Shown: positions 20,244 through 30,215 of the stretch, in pieces
Numbering within the stretch: position 1 is the stretch's first letter
Layout of the letters: the number at the start of each line of letters is the position of its first letter
Origin: Gallionellales bacterium 39-52-133
GTDB lineage: Bacteria > Pseudomonadota > Gammaproteobacteria > Burkholderiales > Gallionellaceae
Direction of reading: 5' to 3'
Assembly (NCBI GenBank): GCA_002278935.1
Contig: NCJL01000006.1
Location: 165,705 to 229,704, forward strand
DNA: 64,000 nucleotides
Program-made: the position numbers and the translations under genes
Notes under the pieces: model-generated
What the model was told of the DNA's origin: nothing
Database searches by the model: none
The model's input: the letters and a program-made list of their open reading frames with translations, nothing else

Positions 20244-20960
20244 ATGAAGCACACCTTTTCAAAATACCTTTTCACACTGATACTCTGCCTGACTGTGCAA
20301 CCTGTATTCGCAGAGCCAGCCAGCAAAATTCAGGCGCGTTTTGACGTGATTGGTTTTGGATTTACACTGGCTAACATTAACGAAACGTTCACCCGCACAG
20401 GGGAAAGCTACAAAATAGAAAGCGTCACCACAGCGGTGGGGCTGCTTGCACGCCTCAAGCCTGAAACAATACGCGTAATCAGCGAGGGAAAGATCACGGC
20501 GCAAGGCCTGGTTCCCCACAGCTTTATTTTGACGCGCGAGACCGATACGGATAAAAACGCCCGTGCAAAATTCAACTGGGAGACGGCCACCCTTACCCAT
20601 TACGACTATAAAGGCGTGGAGGATTTGCCGCTCGCCAAGGGGACGCAGGACAGATTAAGCGTTGTCTATCACCTGCCTTTGCTGTCACAAGCCGGGCAAC
20701 ACGAGATTAACTTCAATATCGCGGACGGCAACAATGTGGAAAAGTATTTCTTTACATATTCAGCGGAAGAACAGCTTGTGCACGTGCCGCTGGGCGAATT
20801 TAAAACACGCTATCTGTACAGCACCCCCGTGGGCGAAAGCATAAAATATGAAATCTGGATGGCTGTTGAACGCAACAACTTCCCCTGCAAAATCATTGTC
20901 ACTGACTCAAAAGGCGGCAAGCTTACCCAGGTGCTGACCGAGCTAACTATTACGCCGTGA
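20244..20960 (+). CDS. DUF3108 exported protein
   Basis: This 238-residue protein has a Sec signal peptide (cleavage after VFA, about residue 23). The mature part matches the DUF3108 family: a beta-rich sequence with IQARFDVIGFGFTLANINETF, a charged middle, and the C-terminal EIWMAVERNNFPCKIIVTDSKGG segment. Such proteins are periplasmic or envelope-bound with no established activity. The start at 20244 has a TGGAGT ribosome site; an earlier in-frame start would overlap purN and mask the signal peptide. The stop overlaps the GTG of the next gene. Confidence 0.87.
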   Translation: MKHTFSKYLFTLILCLTVQPVFAEPASKIQARFDVIGFGFTLANINETFTRTGESYKIESVTTAVGLLARLKPETIRVISEGKITAQGLVPHSFILTRETDTDKNARAKFNWETATLTHYDYKGVEDLPLAKGTQDRLSVVYHLPLLSQAGQHEINFNIADGNNVEKYFFTYSAEEQLVHVPLGEFKTRYLYSTPVGESIKYEIWMAVERNNFPCKIIVTDSKGGKLTQVLTELTITP

Positions 20961-21937
20961 AATCACCGGTCGGCTTTCCATATCAGCGCATCGCGATTGC
21001 AGTCACACTCTCCGTCCTGGCTCACAGCATACTGCTGTTGAAATGGCCTCAAATCAGGTTTAAAGAATCAAATGAACTGCCGGTGCTGCAGGCCAAACTG
21101 GAACCGCTGCCAAAGCCGCCTGCCAAAGTGGTGGCGCGCAAACCCAAAACCCAGCCTTCCTCTACCCCACCCCAGACCATCGTTGAAACTATTGCCCCGG
21201 CTGTTTCTGCAACACCAGCGCTTAATGCTGATGCAGACTATGTGACCCCACCCATGCCGACTGTTGCAGGCAAAATTCACTTGCGCCCGAAATTTCCAAA
21301 ACATGCGCGACTGAGTTTTAGCGTGCAATACGCAGATGGCACGTTCAAGCTGGGCGAAATAATCCATCAATTTGAAACCGGGGATGGACGCTATACCTTG
21401 CGGGCAGAAACACAGACGACGGGCCTTGTGGGTATTTTTAAAAACTATCATCTTAGCCAGACCAGCACCGGCGGGGTAACGGAGCAGGGTTTACGCCCGG
21501 AAAATTACAAGGAAATCAAATCAGACAGCGGTGGCACACAGACTTCAACGGTCCGCTTCGACTGGTCTGCGCAAAAAGCGATTTTTGCCGATAACACCGA
21601 GCGCCCTTTGCCGGAGCAGACGCTGGATGTGCTGAGCCTGCCCTATCAACTCTCACAGCTCCCGCTCGATCTGGAGAGCCTGCCAATTTCATTGAGCAAT
21701 GGCAGAAATCTCAATCAATATTTTATTGCCATAGGTGCAGAGGAAACGATCAGCACTGCCATGGGAGAACTGCGCACCATCCCTTTGCGCAAAGTGCCCG
21801 GGAAAAATGAAGACAGCCTGATCATCTGGTTAGCTTTAGAATATCGCCTGTTACCGGTTAAAATGCTGTACTTCGACAAATTCGGCGAAATCACCGCCAA
21901 TATGCTGATCACCGACATCCGCGTTTCGGATGAATAA
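20957..21937 (+). CDS. DUF3108 protein with TonB-like N-terminus
   Basis: This 326-residue protein is made of three parts. A membrane anchor lies at about residues 11-29 (IAIAVTLSVLAHSILLLKW). A proline- and lysine-rich linker follows at about 40-85 (LEPLPKPPAKVVARKPK and following), like that of TonB. A DUF3108 domain from about residue 110 is homologous to the protein of the gene just upstream. The linker would span part of the periplasm. The start is GTG, overlapping the previous stop (GTGA), so the two paralogues are translationally coupled. No function is known. Confidence 0.85.
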   Translation: MKSPVGFPYQRIAIAVTLSVLAHSILLLKWPQIRFKESNELPVLQAKLEPLPKPPAKVVARKPKTQPSSTPPQTIVETIAPAVSATPALNADADYVTPPMPTVAGKIHLRPKFPKHARLSFSVQYADGTFKLGEIIHQFETGDGRYTLRAETQTTGLVGIFKNYHLSQTSTGGVTEQGLRPENYKEIKSDSGGTQTSTVRFDWSAQKAIFADNTERPLPEQTLDVLSLPYQLSQLPLDLESLPISLSNGRNLNQYFIAIGAEETISTAMGELRTIPLRKVPGKNEDSLIIWLALEYRLLPVKMLYFDKFGEITANMLITDIRVSDE

Positions 21938-21955
21938 TTTACCCGTAAATTTCAA

Positions 21956-23251
21956 ATGCTCCTCACTGAATACCGTCTAGACCTCGTCATACAAGCCCTG
22001 CGCACCATCTTGCCGCTGGAACATCCCGCCGACACTTCATTGCGCTACTTTTTTCAGGCAGAGCGCATCGGCTCGAATGAGCGCGCGCTGGTGGCAGAAA
22101 CCGTGTTTGGCGTGCTGCGTCACCGCCTGTTTCTGGAACACGGCTGCGGCGAACAAACCACACCGCGCCGCCTGGCGCTAGCCTACTGGGTAAAGTTTGG
22201 GGGTTACAACCTGCGCGAACTTACCCCCTTGCTCAAGGCAACGGAAGCCGAATGGCTGGGACATGTGAAGTCAATCAAGGTTGATGATCTGCCGCTTTCT
22301 ATACAGGCAGAGCTGCCGGACTGGATCATCGAAAAACTGCGCGCCCATCACAATGACGGGGAAATTCTTGCGCTAGGCCTGTCCATGCAGCAGGCAGCAG
22401 GACTGGATCTTCGCGTCAACACGCACCTGGCCAATCGCACAGAAGTGCTGGCAGGGCTACATACCGAGGGTGTCACCGCCGAAGCCACGCCTTACTCGCC
22501 CATAGGCATACGCTGCAAAGGCAAACCCGCGCTAAACAAGAGCCCCATGTTTGAAGGCGGAAAATTCGAGGTACAGGATGAAGGCAGCCAGTTACTCGGC
22601 TTTCTGGTGGCGCCGAGACGCAATGAAATGGTGGTGGATTTCTGTGCCGGTGCCGGCGGCAAGACGCTGATGCTGGGCGCGATGATGAACTCGCAGGGCA
22701 GGCTATATGCGCTCGATGTGTCGGAAAAGCGCCTGGCCAATTTGAAGCCGCGCCTGAAACGCTCGGGCTTGAGCAATCTGCAACCCCAGCTGATTGCGCA
22801 TGAAAATGATATCAAGGTAAAACGTCTGGCCGGAAAAATAGATCGCGTGCTGGTTGATGCGCCATGCAGCGGTCTGGGCACACTGCGGCGCAATCCTGAT
22901 CTCAAGTTCCGCCAGTCGCCGCAAAGCGTGGCAGAACTTACGCAGAAGCAGACAAATATTCTCGCCGCAGCCGGCAAACTACTGAAAAACGGCGGCCGCC
23001 TGGTTTATGCAACGTGCAGCCTGCTGCATGAGGAGAATCAGAATATTGTGGAAGCTTTCCTCGCGACACACCCGGAGTTCAAATTGCTACCGGCAGGAGA
23101 AGTTTTGGCACAGCAGAAAATTCCGCTGGAAATGGGCGACTACATGCAACTGCTGCCGCAAATGCATGGTACGGACGGGTTTTTTGCCGCGGTAATGGAA
23201 CGCCATGTCGCCAGCAAACCTCCAGTAGCCGATTCCGAAGCTGAAGATTAG
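21956..23251 (+). CDS. RsmB-type RNA (cytosine-5) methyltransferase
   Basis: This 431-residue SAM-dependent methyltransferase belongs to the RsmB/Nop family that makes 5-methylcytosine in rRNA or tRNA. An N-terminal NusB-like helical part (about residues 1-150) precedes the catalytic domain. The SAM loop is VVDFCAGAGGKTL. The two catalytic-site cysteines lie in DAPCSGLGTLRR and ATCSLL, and both are intact. Its neighbours are the DUF3108 pair rather than def-fmt, where rsmB is usually found, so the exact target is uncertain. Confidence 0.88.
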   Translation: MLLTEYRLDLVIQALRTILPLEHPADTSLRYFFQAERIGSNERALVAETVFGVLRHRLFLEHGCGEQTTPRRLALAYWVKFGGYNLRELTPLLKATEAEWLGHVKSIKVDDLPLSIQAELPDWIIEKLRAHHNDGEILALGLSMQQAAGLDLRVNTHLANRTEVLAGLHTEGVTAEATPYSPIGIRCKGKPALNKSPMFEGGKFEVQDEGSQLLGFLVAPRRNEMVVDFCAGAGGKTLMLGAMMNSQGRLYALDVSEKRLANLKPRLKRSGLSNLQPQLIAHENDIKVKRLAGKIDRVLVDAPCSGLGTLRRNPDLKFRQSPQSVAELTQKQTNILAAAGKLLKNGGRLVYATCSLLHEENQNIVEAFLATHPEFKLLPAGEVLAQQKIPLEMGDYMQLLPQMHGTDGFFAAVMERHVASKPPVADSEAED

Positions 23252-23273
23252 ACAGGGATTCCGGTAAACGGGT

Positions 23274-23313
23274 AAAAAAAAGGATGCGACCTTGGTGGCC
23301 GCATCCTTTTTTT
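23274..23313. terminator. Bidirectional rho-independent terminator
   Basis: AAAAAAAGGATGCG pairs with CGCATCCTTTTTTT around an 11- or 12-base loop, in the convergent gap between the methyltransferase (plus) and the CBS gene (minus). Confidence 0.92.
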
Positions 23314-23333
23314 ATGCTTTTAATATCCGGATT

Positions 23334-23939
23334 TCAAGCCAGACTGATATCGACGAGTGCAGCTTCAATTTCAGCAAAAGTACGGGCAACTTCGGTAATC
23401 TGGATTTGCACACCCAGTTGGCGTGCTATCTGCGTTGCAGAAAAAATGCCGCGCACAGCCTGGGGGAAATTTTCATTTTCCTCCACCACCATAGCGTGCT
23501 GGCGCCCCGCAGCTTTCAATGTCGCCAATATATGTCCCACTTTCGAAACCTGCACATCCTGGAATTTCAGCACTTCCAGTTCACGTTGCGGCGTCATGAT
23601 ATCGCGCACCAGAATATCGGCATGGGTGCCGCCCATCTGCTGCAGAAAGCGCATGGGCTTTTCGCCCAGAATGTCAGTAGTCGTCAGCAAACCCAGCACC
23701 TTGTCTGATTCGTCGAGTACCAACAGCGTACGCACACCGTAACGTTTCATTTTGGCATGCGCTTTTTCCATCGGGGTCTTGGCGCGCACAGTAACCACTG
23801 AAATGCTTTTCAAATCGCTCATTACGCTTAAGGCAGTATCTTCCAGCGTGACCCTTTCAGGCAACACCTGAGTCGGGCGGACAAAACTTGCACCCGCCTT
23901 TAAAAAATGTTCGGTCAAAGCTGCATATTCTCGGCTCAT
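23334..23939 (-). CDS. Protein with two CBS domains
   Basis: This 201-residue protein consists mainly of a pair of CBS domains (about residues 30-90 and 100-170), which bind adenine nucleotides and act as energy sensors or switches. Visible CBS features are RYGVRTLLVLDESDKVLGLLTTTDI and the second-repeat AAGRQHAMVVEENEN..VRGIFSATQI. No catalytic domain is attached. The start at 23939 is chosen because GGAGGAG lies six bases before it; the longer open frame would run into rppH. It lies downstream of rppH on the same strand. Confidence 0.87.
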   Translation of the reverse strand: MSREYAALTEHFLKAGASFVRPTQVLPERVTLEDTALSVMSDLKSISVVTVRAKTPMEKAHAKMKRYGVRTLLVLDESDKVLGLLTTTDILGEKPMRFLQQMGGTHADILVRDIMTPQRELEVLKFQDVQVSKVGHILATLKAAGRQHAMVVEENENFPQAVRGIFSATQIARQLGVQIQITEVARTFAEIEAALVDISLA

Positions 23940-23988
23940 CTTGCTCTCCTCCATGACATTAGGCGCACCTACGGTACCGTATAAAACC

Positions 23989-24522
23989 TTATTTTCTGCT
24001 TGCACTGCTGACAAGGCGCCTGCTTGCATCGCCTCCTTCAGCATGTTTGAGAGGCGGAAGATAGCGTGATAATTCTTTTAATGCGAGCCCGTAAACTTCA
24101 CGTTTGAACTCAATTACATTTTCAATATCGACCCAATAATCGGTCCAGCGCCACGCATCAAATTCGGGATGCCCTGAAGCACGCAGGGAGACATCACAAT
24201 CGCGTCCCACCAGGCGCAATAAAAACCAGATCTGCTTTTGCCCTTTATAGTTGCCACGGGATTCGCGCTTTGACCAGCTCTGCGGTACTTCGTAACGCAT
24301 CCATTCACGCGTCCTGCCCAGAATCTGAACGTGACAACAATGCAAACCAACTTCTTCGTGCAACTCCCGATACATCGCCTGCTCTGGCGTTTCACCATAC
24401 TGAATGCCGCCTTGCGGAAACTGCCAGGCATCCTGGCGGATACGCTTGCCCCAAAAAGCCTGATTTTTTTCGTTCGTCAGTATGATGCCGACATTTGGGC
24501 GATAGCCATCACGGTCTATCAT
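23989..24522 (-). CDS. rppH: RNA pyrophosphohydrolase
   Basis: RppH removes pyrophosphate from the 5' triphosphate end of mRNA, which starts RNase E-dependent decay. From ATG at 24522 the protein has 177 residues and starts [13 protein letters not shown] as in the family. The Nudix box runs from Gly38 to Leu60: GGIQYGE, then REL, then [15 protein letters not shown] and [10 protein letters not shown] are further RppH segments. A GGGG ribosome site supports this start over an ATG four codons earlier. It is divergent from nothing close; the CZB gene lies 150 bp upstream on the same strand. Confidence 0.94.
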   Translation of the reverse strand: MIDRDGYRPNVGIILTNEKNQAFWGKRIRQDAWQFPQGGIQYGETPEQAMYRELHEEVGLHCCHVQILGRTREWMRYEVPQSWSKRESRGNYKGQKQIWFLLRLVGRDCDVSLRASGHPEFDAWRWTDYWVDIENVIEFKREVYGLALKELSRYLPPLKHAEGGDASRRLVSSASRK

Positions 24523-24672
24523 GTTGTGCCCCATCAATAATATTAATGGAACGAATTGTTCCATAATTCACGCGCGCTGAAAAGCACTATGGCGCATATG
24601 TTGCTGCTCAATTTTTTCTTGTCTGCGCCGGCACAATGAAAACAGACTCACTCCTTGTGCAAAATACTCTCT

Positions 24673-25083
24673 TTAAACCTGCTTGCCTAATTCGGTGAGC
24701 GCATGCACGACCTTGCGGGAAGCAACCATGTAATCACCCTTCATAAGCGCATCGGCTGCAGCCTTGTCATTTGCCTGCACATTCGACACCACCTTGCCTG
24801 CAACAATATGGAATTGCGCATGATCCTCACGCAGCGCCACAAAGCCATCATCATCCCTGAAATGCTTGAGTGCGGGACCGTGTATCCATTTGCCAAGCAC
24901 ACACTGATCGTCGCGGCAAATAATATTGGGATCCAGATTTTCATCGGAAGTGCCGTTCAGATACCTTTCCAGTCGTATCTTCCATTTGATGTGCGCATTA
25001 ATCGCATCCATGATATTTATTTCATCTTTGATTGCTGCTTTTTTGTCCTCACCCCAACCCAGTAAAGTCGAAAAAAATCCCAT
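24673..25083 (-). CDS. Stand-alone CZB (chemoreceptor zinc-binding) protein
   Basis: CZB domains bind zinc and usually sit at the end of chemoreceptors or diguanylate cyclases. Here the 136-residue product is little more than the domain, with no receptor, GGDEF or membrane part. The zinc ligands are all present: His31 in AHIKWK, Cys61 in DDQCVLGKWI, His88 in EDHAQFH and His92. The N-terminal MGFFSTLLGWGEDKKAA could be a short amphipathic lead. Zinc sensing or redox sensing of hypochlorite through the cysteine is known for the domain; a partner is not evident. Confidence 0.87.
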   Translation of the reverse strand: MGFFSTLLGWGEDKKAAIKDEINIMDAINAHIKWKIRLERYLNGTSDENLDPNIICRDDQCVLGKWIHGPALKHFRDDDGFVALREDHAQFHIVAGKVVSNVQANDKAAADALMKGDYMVASRKVVHALTELGKQV

Positions 25084-25262
25084 GTCCTATATCCCCCTTT
25101 TGTTGAGCTTTAATTCTACCTCTAAATCAAATACAGGCTTATTATTAAATAAGCAGCATAAAATGCTGTTTTAGCTGCGCTTCATCCCCAACAGGCATCG
25201 CTTAGAATTGCCTTTAACGGTAAAATGCCCGCTTAACATACAATTCAACTGCGGAATCAACC

Positions 25263-26969
25263 ATGCGCGTTTCACAATTTTTCATCTCCACCCTTAAAGA
25301 GGCCCCCTCCGAAGCCGAACTGATCAGCCATCAATTGATGCTGCGTGCGGGTTATATCCGGAAATTATCCAGCGGCCTGTACACCTGGATGCCTCTCGGA
25401 CTGCGTATATTGCGCAAGGTGGAAGCAATCGTGCGCGAGGAAATGAACAAGAGTGGCGGTATCGAGCTGCTGATGCCGGCGGTACAACCAGCCGAGCTAT
25501 GGCAGGAGACCGGACGCTGGGAGGTATTTGGCCCGCAAATGCTTAAAATTACCGATCGCCATGAAAAGCTGTTCTGTTTTGGCCCAACGCATGAGGAAGT
25601 GATCACCGACATCGCGCGCCGCGAGGTGAAGAGTTACCGCCAGTTGCCGCTGAATTTCTACCAGATTCAGACCAAATTCCGCGACGAGGTGCGCCCCCGT
25701 TTTGGCGTGATGCGCGCACGGGAATTTTTGATGAAGGACGCCTATTCCTTCCACGCCAGCTTCGACAGCCTGGAACAGACCTATAAAATCATGTACGCGA
25801 CTTACAGCCGCATTTTCACCCGGCTCGGCCTGCAGTTCCGTGCGGTTGCAGCGGATACCGGCGCGATCGGCGGCAGCGGCTCCCATGAATTCCATGTGCT
25901 GGCAGATTCCGGCGAAGATGCGCTGGCATTTTGCCCCACTTCGGAATATGCGGCCAATGTCGAACTGGCTGAAGCTGTCGCACCCGCCACACCGCGGGCC
26001 AGTGCCAGCGAAAGCTTGCAGAAGGTCATTACGCCGGGACAGAAGTCTATTGAGGAAATCGCCGCGTTTATGAATGTAGCGCCGCAACAGGTGCTGAAAA
26101 CCATTGCCGTTGTCGATGGCAACGGCAGATTTGTGTTGCTGCTGCTGCGCGGTGACCACATGCTGAATGAAATCAAGGCCGGCAAGGTGCTGGGTGAATT
26201 CCGTTTTGCCAATGATGAGGAAATCAAGCAAAACATGGGCTGCCGCCCCGGCTATATCAGCCCGCTAAACAAGAGCCACGTTGTGCTGGCCGACCGTTCT
26301 GCTGCGGTGATGAGCAATTTTGTGTGCGGTGCAAATGATGATGGCTTCCACTATAGCGGTGCCAACTTCGGGCGCGATATACAACTGGATGAAGCCAATG
26401 TTCACGACCTGCGCAATGTCGAAGCCGGCGACCCAAGCCCGGACGGCATGGGCACGCTGGAGCTGTGCCGCGGCATAGAAGTGGGCCATATTTTCCAGTT
26501 GCGCACCAAATATTCCGAAGCGCTGGAGGCCAGATATCTGGACGAGAACGGCAAATTGCAGGTGATGGAAATGGGCTGTTATGGCATCGGTGTATCGCGT
26601 ATTGTGGCCGCGGCGATCGAGCAGAATTTCGATGCACGGGGCATTACCCTGCCCGTCGCGATGGCGCCATTCCAGGTGGCGCTTGCCCCTATCGGCATGA
26701 AGAAAAGCGAGGCGGTGCGTCAGGCTGCCGAACAGTTATATGCCGAATTCAGCGCGGCGGGTATTGAGGTGCTGATGGATGATCGTGACGAGCGCCCCGG
26801 CGTGATGTTTGCCGACCTTGAACTGATCGGCATACCGCATCGCATCGTGATTGGTGACCGCGGCCTGAAGGAAGGAAAAGTGGAATATCAGGGACGCAGG
26901 GATAGCGAGGCCAGGCCACTGGATTTGCAAGAAGCGTTTAAAGTCGTACAATCAGCCATATGCGCTTAA
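25263..26969 (+). CDS. proS: Prolyl-tRNA synthetase
   Basis: ProS charges tRNA-Pro and edits misacylated Ala-tRNA-Pro. The 568-residue bacterial-type class II enzyme has motif 1 near [21 protein letters not shown], motif 2 in [19 protein letters not shown], the INS editing insertion (about residues 225-405), motif 3 GCYGIGVSR, and a C-terminal anticodon-binding domain ([14 protein letters not shown] onward). It diverges from the CZB gene with a 179-bp gap and overlaps the lytic transglycosylase gene by 10 bases. Confidence 0.98.
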   Translation: MRVSQFFISTLKEAPSEAELISHQLMLRAGYIRKLSSGLYTWMPLGLRILRKVEAIVREEMNKSGGIELLMPAVQPAELWQETGRWEVFGPQMLKITDRHEKLFCFGPTHEEVITDIARREVKSYRQLPLNFYQIQTKFRDEVRPRFGVMRAREFLMKDAYSFHASFDSLEQTYKIMYATYSRIFTRLGLQFRAVAADTGAIGGSGSHEFHVLADSGEDALAFCPTSEYAANVELAEAVAPATPRASASESLQKVITPGQKSIEEIAAFMNVAPQQVLKTIAVVDGNGRFVLLLLRGDHMLNEIKAGKVLGEFRFANDEEIKQNMGCRPGYISPLNKSHVVLADRSAAVMSNFVCGANDDGFHYSGANFGRDIQLDEANVHDLRNVEAGDPSPDGMGTLELCRGIEVGHIFQLRTKYSEALEARYLDENGKLQVMEMGCYGIGVSRIVAAAIEQNFDARGITLPVAMAPFQVALAPIGMKKSEAVRQAAEQLYAEFSAAGIEVLMDDRDERPGVMFADLELIGIPHRIVIGDRGLKEGKVEYQGRRDSEARPLDLQEAFKVVQSAICA

Positions 26970-27613
26970 TCACACAAATCCGCACGCACTCGGCCACGCT
27001 GACATTTGCCACCGCGTTGGGCTGCTTTTCACCTGTCGCACTGGCGGGAGCGCAGGCCGAAGGCGCCCTTTCTGCCAGCGTGCGCGCGGTTTTGCATCGC
27101 GCTGTTTCAGACCAGGCTGCACCCAAGCTGGCTTTTGCCTCGCAGCAGGAAGCGCAATTCTGGCTGGCCGAAATGTCCGGCCGCCTGAAAAAGAAAATGC
27201 CGAATGAAGAAGACAGGCGCGAGTTTTTAAGCACCGTGCATTATGAAGCTGTACGCGCCGGACTCGACCCGCATCTGGTACTGAGCCTGATTGAAGTGGA
27301 AAGTGCGTTCAACAAATATGCCGTTTCAAGGGTGGGCGCCCGCGGTTATATGCAGGTCATGCCATTCTGGGTAAAAGCTATCGGTACGCGCGATCACAAC
27401 CTGTTCCATTTGCGCGTCAATTTGCGCTACGGTTGCACCATCATGCGTCACTATCTGGATCTGGAAAAAGGCAACCTGTATCGGGCACTGGGAAGGTATA
27501 ACGGCAGCCTCGGCCAGGCTGAATATCCCAACCTGGTGAAGGCGGCCTGGCACAGAAACTGGACGGCACCCGTTCTTACCCGTTCAAAAGAGAAGCAACT
27601 CCCTACAAGCTAG
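26960..27613 (+). CDS. Lytic murein transglycosylase (SLT domain)
   Basis: This 217-residue exported protein has a signal peptide (about residues 1-29, PVALA/GA) and a C-terminal SLT domain (about 95-195). SLT domains cleave peptidoglycan to 1,6-anhydro products. The catalytic glutamate is Glu114 in LIEVESAFN; the GxMQ motif is present as [10 protein letters not shown], and the substrate-groove segments [13 protein letters not shown] and [10 protein letters not shown] are visible. It overlaps proS by 10 bases, so both are probably cotranscribed. A terminator begins at its stop codon. Confidence 0.92.
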   Translation: MRLITQIRTHSATLTFATALGCFSPVALAGAQAEGALSASVRAVLHRAVSDQAAPKLAFASQQEAQFWLAEMSGRLKKKMPNEEDRREFLSTVHYEAVRAGLDPHLVLSLIEVESAFNKYAVSRVGARGYMQVMPFWVKAIGTRDHNLFHLRVNLRYGCTIMRHYLDLEKGNLYRALGRYNGSLGQAEYPNLVKAAWHRNWTAPVLTRSKEKQLPTS

Positions 27614-27650
27614 CAGCCAGCTGACAAACAAACCTTGGCTGCTATTTTTT
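27611..27650 (+). terminator. Rho-independent terminator
   Basis: TAGCAGCCA, which starts with the stop codon of the transglycosylase gene, pairs with TGGCTGCTA across a 16-base loop and is followed by six T. It overlaps the last codons of the convergent thioredoxin gene. Confidence 0.8.
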
Positions 27651-28100
27651 CGACTTGGCCCTAATATAATTTTCAATTGCTTCACGCGTAACCATACCCG
27701 CCTGATAACTGACCAGCCTGCCCGAAGGATCATATAAATACGAAGTCGGCAACGCTTCAATCTTCCCGATTTGCGCAGCTATCCTGTCGTCACCCATAAC
27801 AATGGGATAACTGATTTCCATCTGCCTGGCGAAAGCATTCACCGAATCCAGACTGGAACTCATTGCAATGCCAATAACAACAAAATCGCTAGTCTTGCGT
27901 GCATTGTGCATCTCTACCAGATCGGGAATTTCTTCGAGACAAGGCGGACACCAGGTTGCCCAAAAATTAACCAGCACCCACTTACCCTTGTAAGCGGATA
28001 GTCGCTGCACGTTGCCCTGCAGATCCTTCAGCACAAATTCACTGGCCGAAATATTTAATGTGACCAGCATCAGGCCAACGGCAATCATCAGTCGTTTCAT
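27642..28100 (-). CDS. TlpA-like exported thioredoxin-fold protein
   Basis: This 152-residue exported protein has a short signal peptide (about residues 1-19) and a TlpA/ResA-type thioredoxin domain. The active site is WATWCPPC with Cys51 and Cys54, and the cis-proline segment is ALPTSYLYDPSG. Such proteins reduce disulfides in the periplasm, often in cytochrome c maturation, but no cytochrome genes are near. ATG at 28100 is preferred to an in-frame start seven codons earlier because it restores a normal signal peptide and has a GGGGTG ribosome site. Confidence 0.92.
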   Translation of the reverse strand: MKRLMIAVGLMLVTLNISASEFVLKDLQGNVQRLSAYKGKWVLVNFWATWCPPCLEEIPDLVEMHNARKTSDFVVIGIAMSSSLDSVNAFARQMEISYPIVMGDDRIAAQIGKIEALPTSYLYDPSGRLVSYQAGMVTREAIENYIRAKSKK

Positions 28101-28215
28101 CAAAACACCCCTTTCCTGCATCAGTGTGGTATCGCCCCATCATCCTTATCGCCACCATCGGTGGCATGCGCAAGGAGCTGTAGAGTTGCAATTTAATTTT
28201 TCAACGATTATCGTG

Positions 28216-28242
28216 TAACATATTGATTATATTGAATATTTT
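28216..28242 (-). repeat. Dispersed AT-rich motif with IHF consensus, copy 4
   Basis: This is the only copy in the opposite orientation. Read on the minus strand it is AAAATATTCAATATA then ATCAATATGTTA, fitting WATCAANNNNTTR. It lies in the 190-bp gap downstream of the YihY gene and upstream of the thioredoxin gene. Confidence 0.7.
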
Positions 28243-28290
28243 AGTTGTCGCCGCGCAGGACAAATATCACCCGCGCAGCTCACCCGCAGA

Positions 28291-29529
28291 TTAATTATTT
28301 ACCGGCGCCACTTCATTAAAAAGAGTGCGCAACGTAACAGAAGCTGTTTTCGCATTGTGTTCCGACAGACGCGCAAGCCAGGCATGAATTCCTTCGCTGT
28401 GTAGCTCAACGGGTAGCTTGCCGGGATCAAATACAAACAGTCGATACAGTTCAATAGCCTGCACATGCTCGGGCGCGCGCACCATTACCCAGTTGTTACC
28501 TGCCGCTTTTTGCACAAGTTTGATCGTTGCCATTTTTTCCAGCAAAACCTCCAGGAAATCAAAACCCAGCAGCAATTTTTTCGACAGCCTGGGCAAATTC
28601 TGTGTTTCCCCGCTACGCAATCCCTCGCTGAGTATTTTCAGTATGCAGAGAGAATAATATAACCTGATAGCCGGGGACTCCTCCCTTACACGGTTCTTGC
28701 TGCGCCAGTGGGACAGTGAGGACGTTAACACTGCACCCAGCAAAACCGTCACCCATGACAGATAGACCCACATCAAAAAGATGGGAAAGCTGGCAAAAGC
28801 GCCATAAACCAGTTTGTAGGTGGGAAAATGGGAGATGTACAGCGCAAATGCGCGATTCATTGTTTCAAAGGCCAGCGCAGATATTGCGCCACCAATTAAT
28901 GCGTGCCTGAAAGGTACAAAGCGATTGGGAACCACACGAAACAAGAAAGCAAATGTCAATGTTGCCAATACCAGGGGCACCAGCTTGAGCAGCCCAAGCG
29001 TGATAGCCGAGAGCTGGCTGAAGTGCCCCACTGACACGGCGATCAACCATGAGGTGATTGACAGGCTGCCGCCCATCAGCAGGGGAGCCAGGGTCAGGAC
29101 TGCCCAATAAACAAGTAGGCGCTGTATCAGGGCGCGCTGCCGTGTCACCTGCCAGATTTTATTAAAGGCATTGTCGATGCTGTAAATCAACATCATCGCG
29201 GTGACCGCCAGAAATATTATGCCCACCGCGGTCAGCTTGGCCGCGTTATCGGTAAATTGCGCCATGTACTGCGTGATGATTTTTCCGCCAGTTTCCGGCA
29301 GCATATTGGCATGTATGATGTTTTTTGCCTGCATTAAAAAATCGGCAAACTGCGGAAATGCCGCAAAAAATGTGAGGGCAATGGTGATCAGCGGCACCAG
29401 AGACAACAGTGTGGTAAATGTCAGACTTGATGCCATGTCCATGCAACGCTCCTGGTTGAAGCGCGCAATCACAAGCTTGAACAAGTTCAGAAAATGCAAG
29501 TCATGAATTCTTCTGGTGATTTTTTTCAT
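28291..29529 (-). CDS. YihY/virulence factor BrkB family membrane protein
   Basis: This 412-residue protein has a six-helix YihY (BrkB) membrane domain (about residues 30-285), with RCMDMASSLTFTTLLSLVPL at its start and YKLVYGAFASFPIFLMWVYLSW near its end. A cytoplasmic C-terminal domain of about 130 residues follows and resembles a winged helix. The family was once called RNase BN by mistake; its function is still unclear. The first in-frame codon is TTG nine codons earlier, but ATG at 29529 is the more natural start. It diverges from wrbA by 64 bp. Confidence 0.9.
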   Translation of the reverse strand: MKKITRRIHDLHFLNLFKLVIARFNQERCMDMASSLTFTTLLSLVPLITIALTFFAAFPQFADFLMQAKNIIHANMLPETGGKIITQYMAQFTDNAAKLTAVGIIFLAVTAMMLIYSIDNAFNKIWQVTRQRALIQRLLVYWAVLTLAPLLMGGSLSITSWLIAVSVGHFSQLSAITLGLLKLVPLVLATLTFAFLFRVVPNRFVPFRHALIGGAISALAFETMNRAFALYISHFPTYKLVYGAFASFPIFLMWVYLSWVTVLLGAVLTSSLSHWRSKNRVREESPAIRLYYSLCILKILSEGLRSGETQNLPRLSKKLLLGFDFLEVLLEKMATIKLVQKAAGNNWVMVRAPEHVQAIELYRLFVFDPGKLPVELHSEGIHAWLARLSEHNAKTASVTLRTLFNEVAPVNN

Positions 29530-29533
29530 ATAA

Positions 29534-30202
<669 letters not shown>

Positions 30203-30215
30203 CACCAGCTAAATC

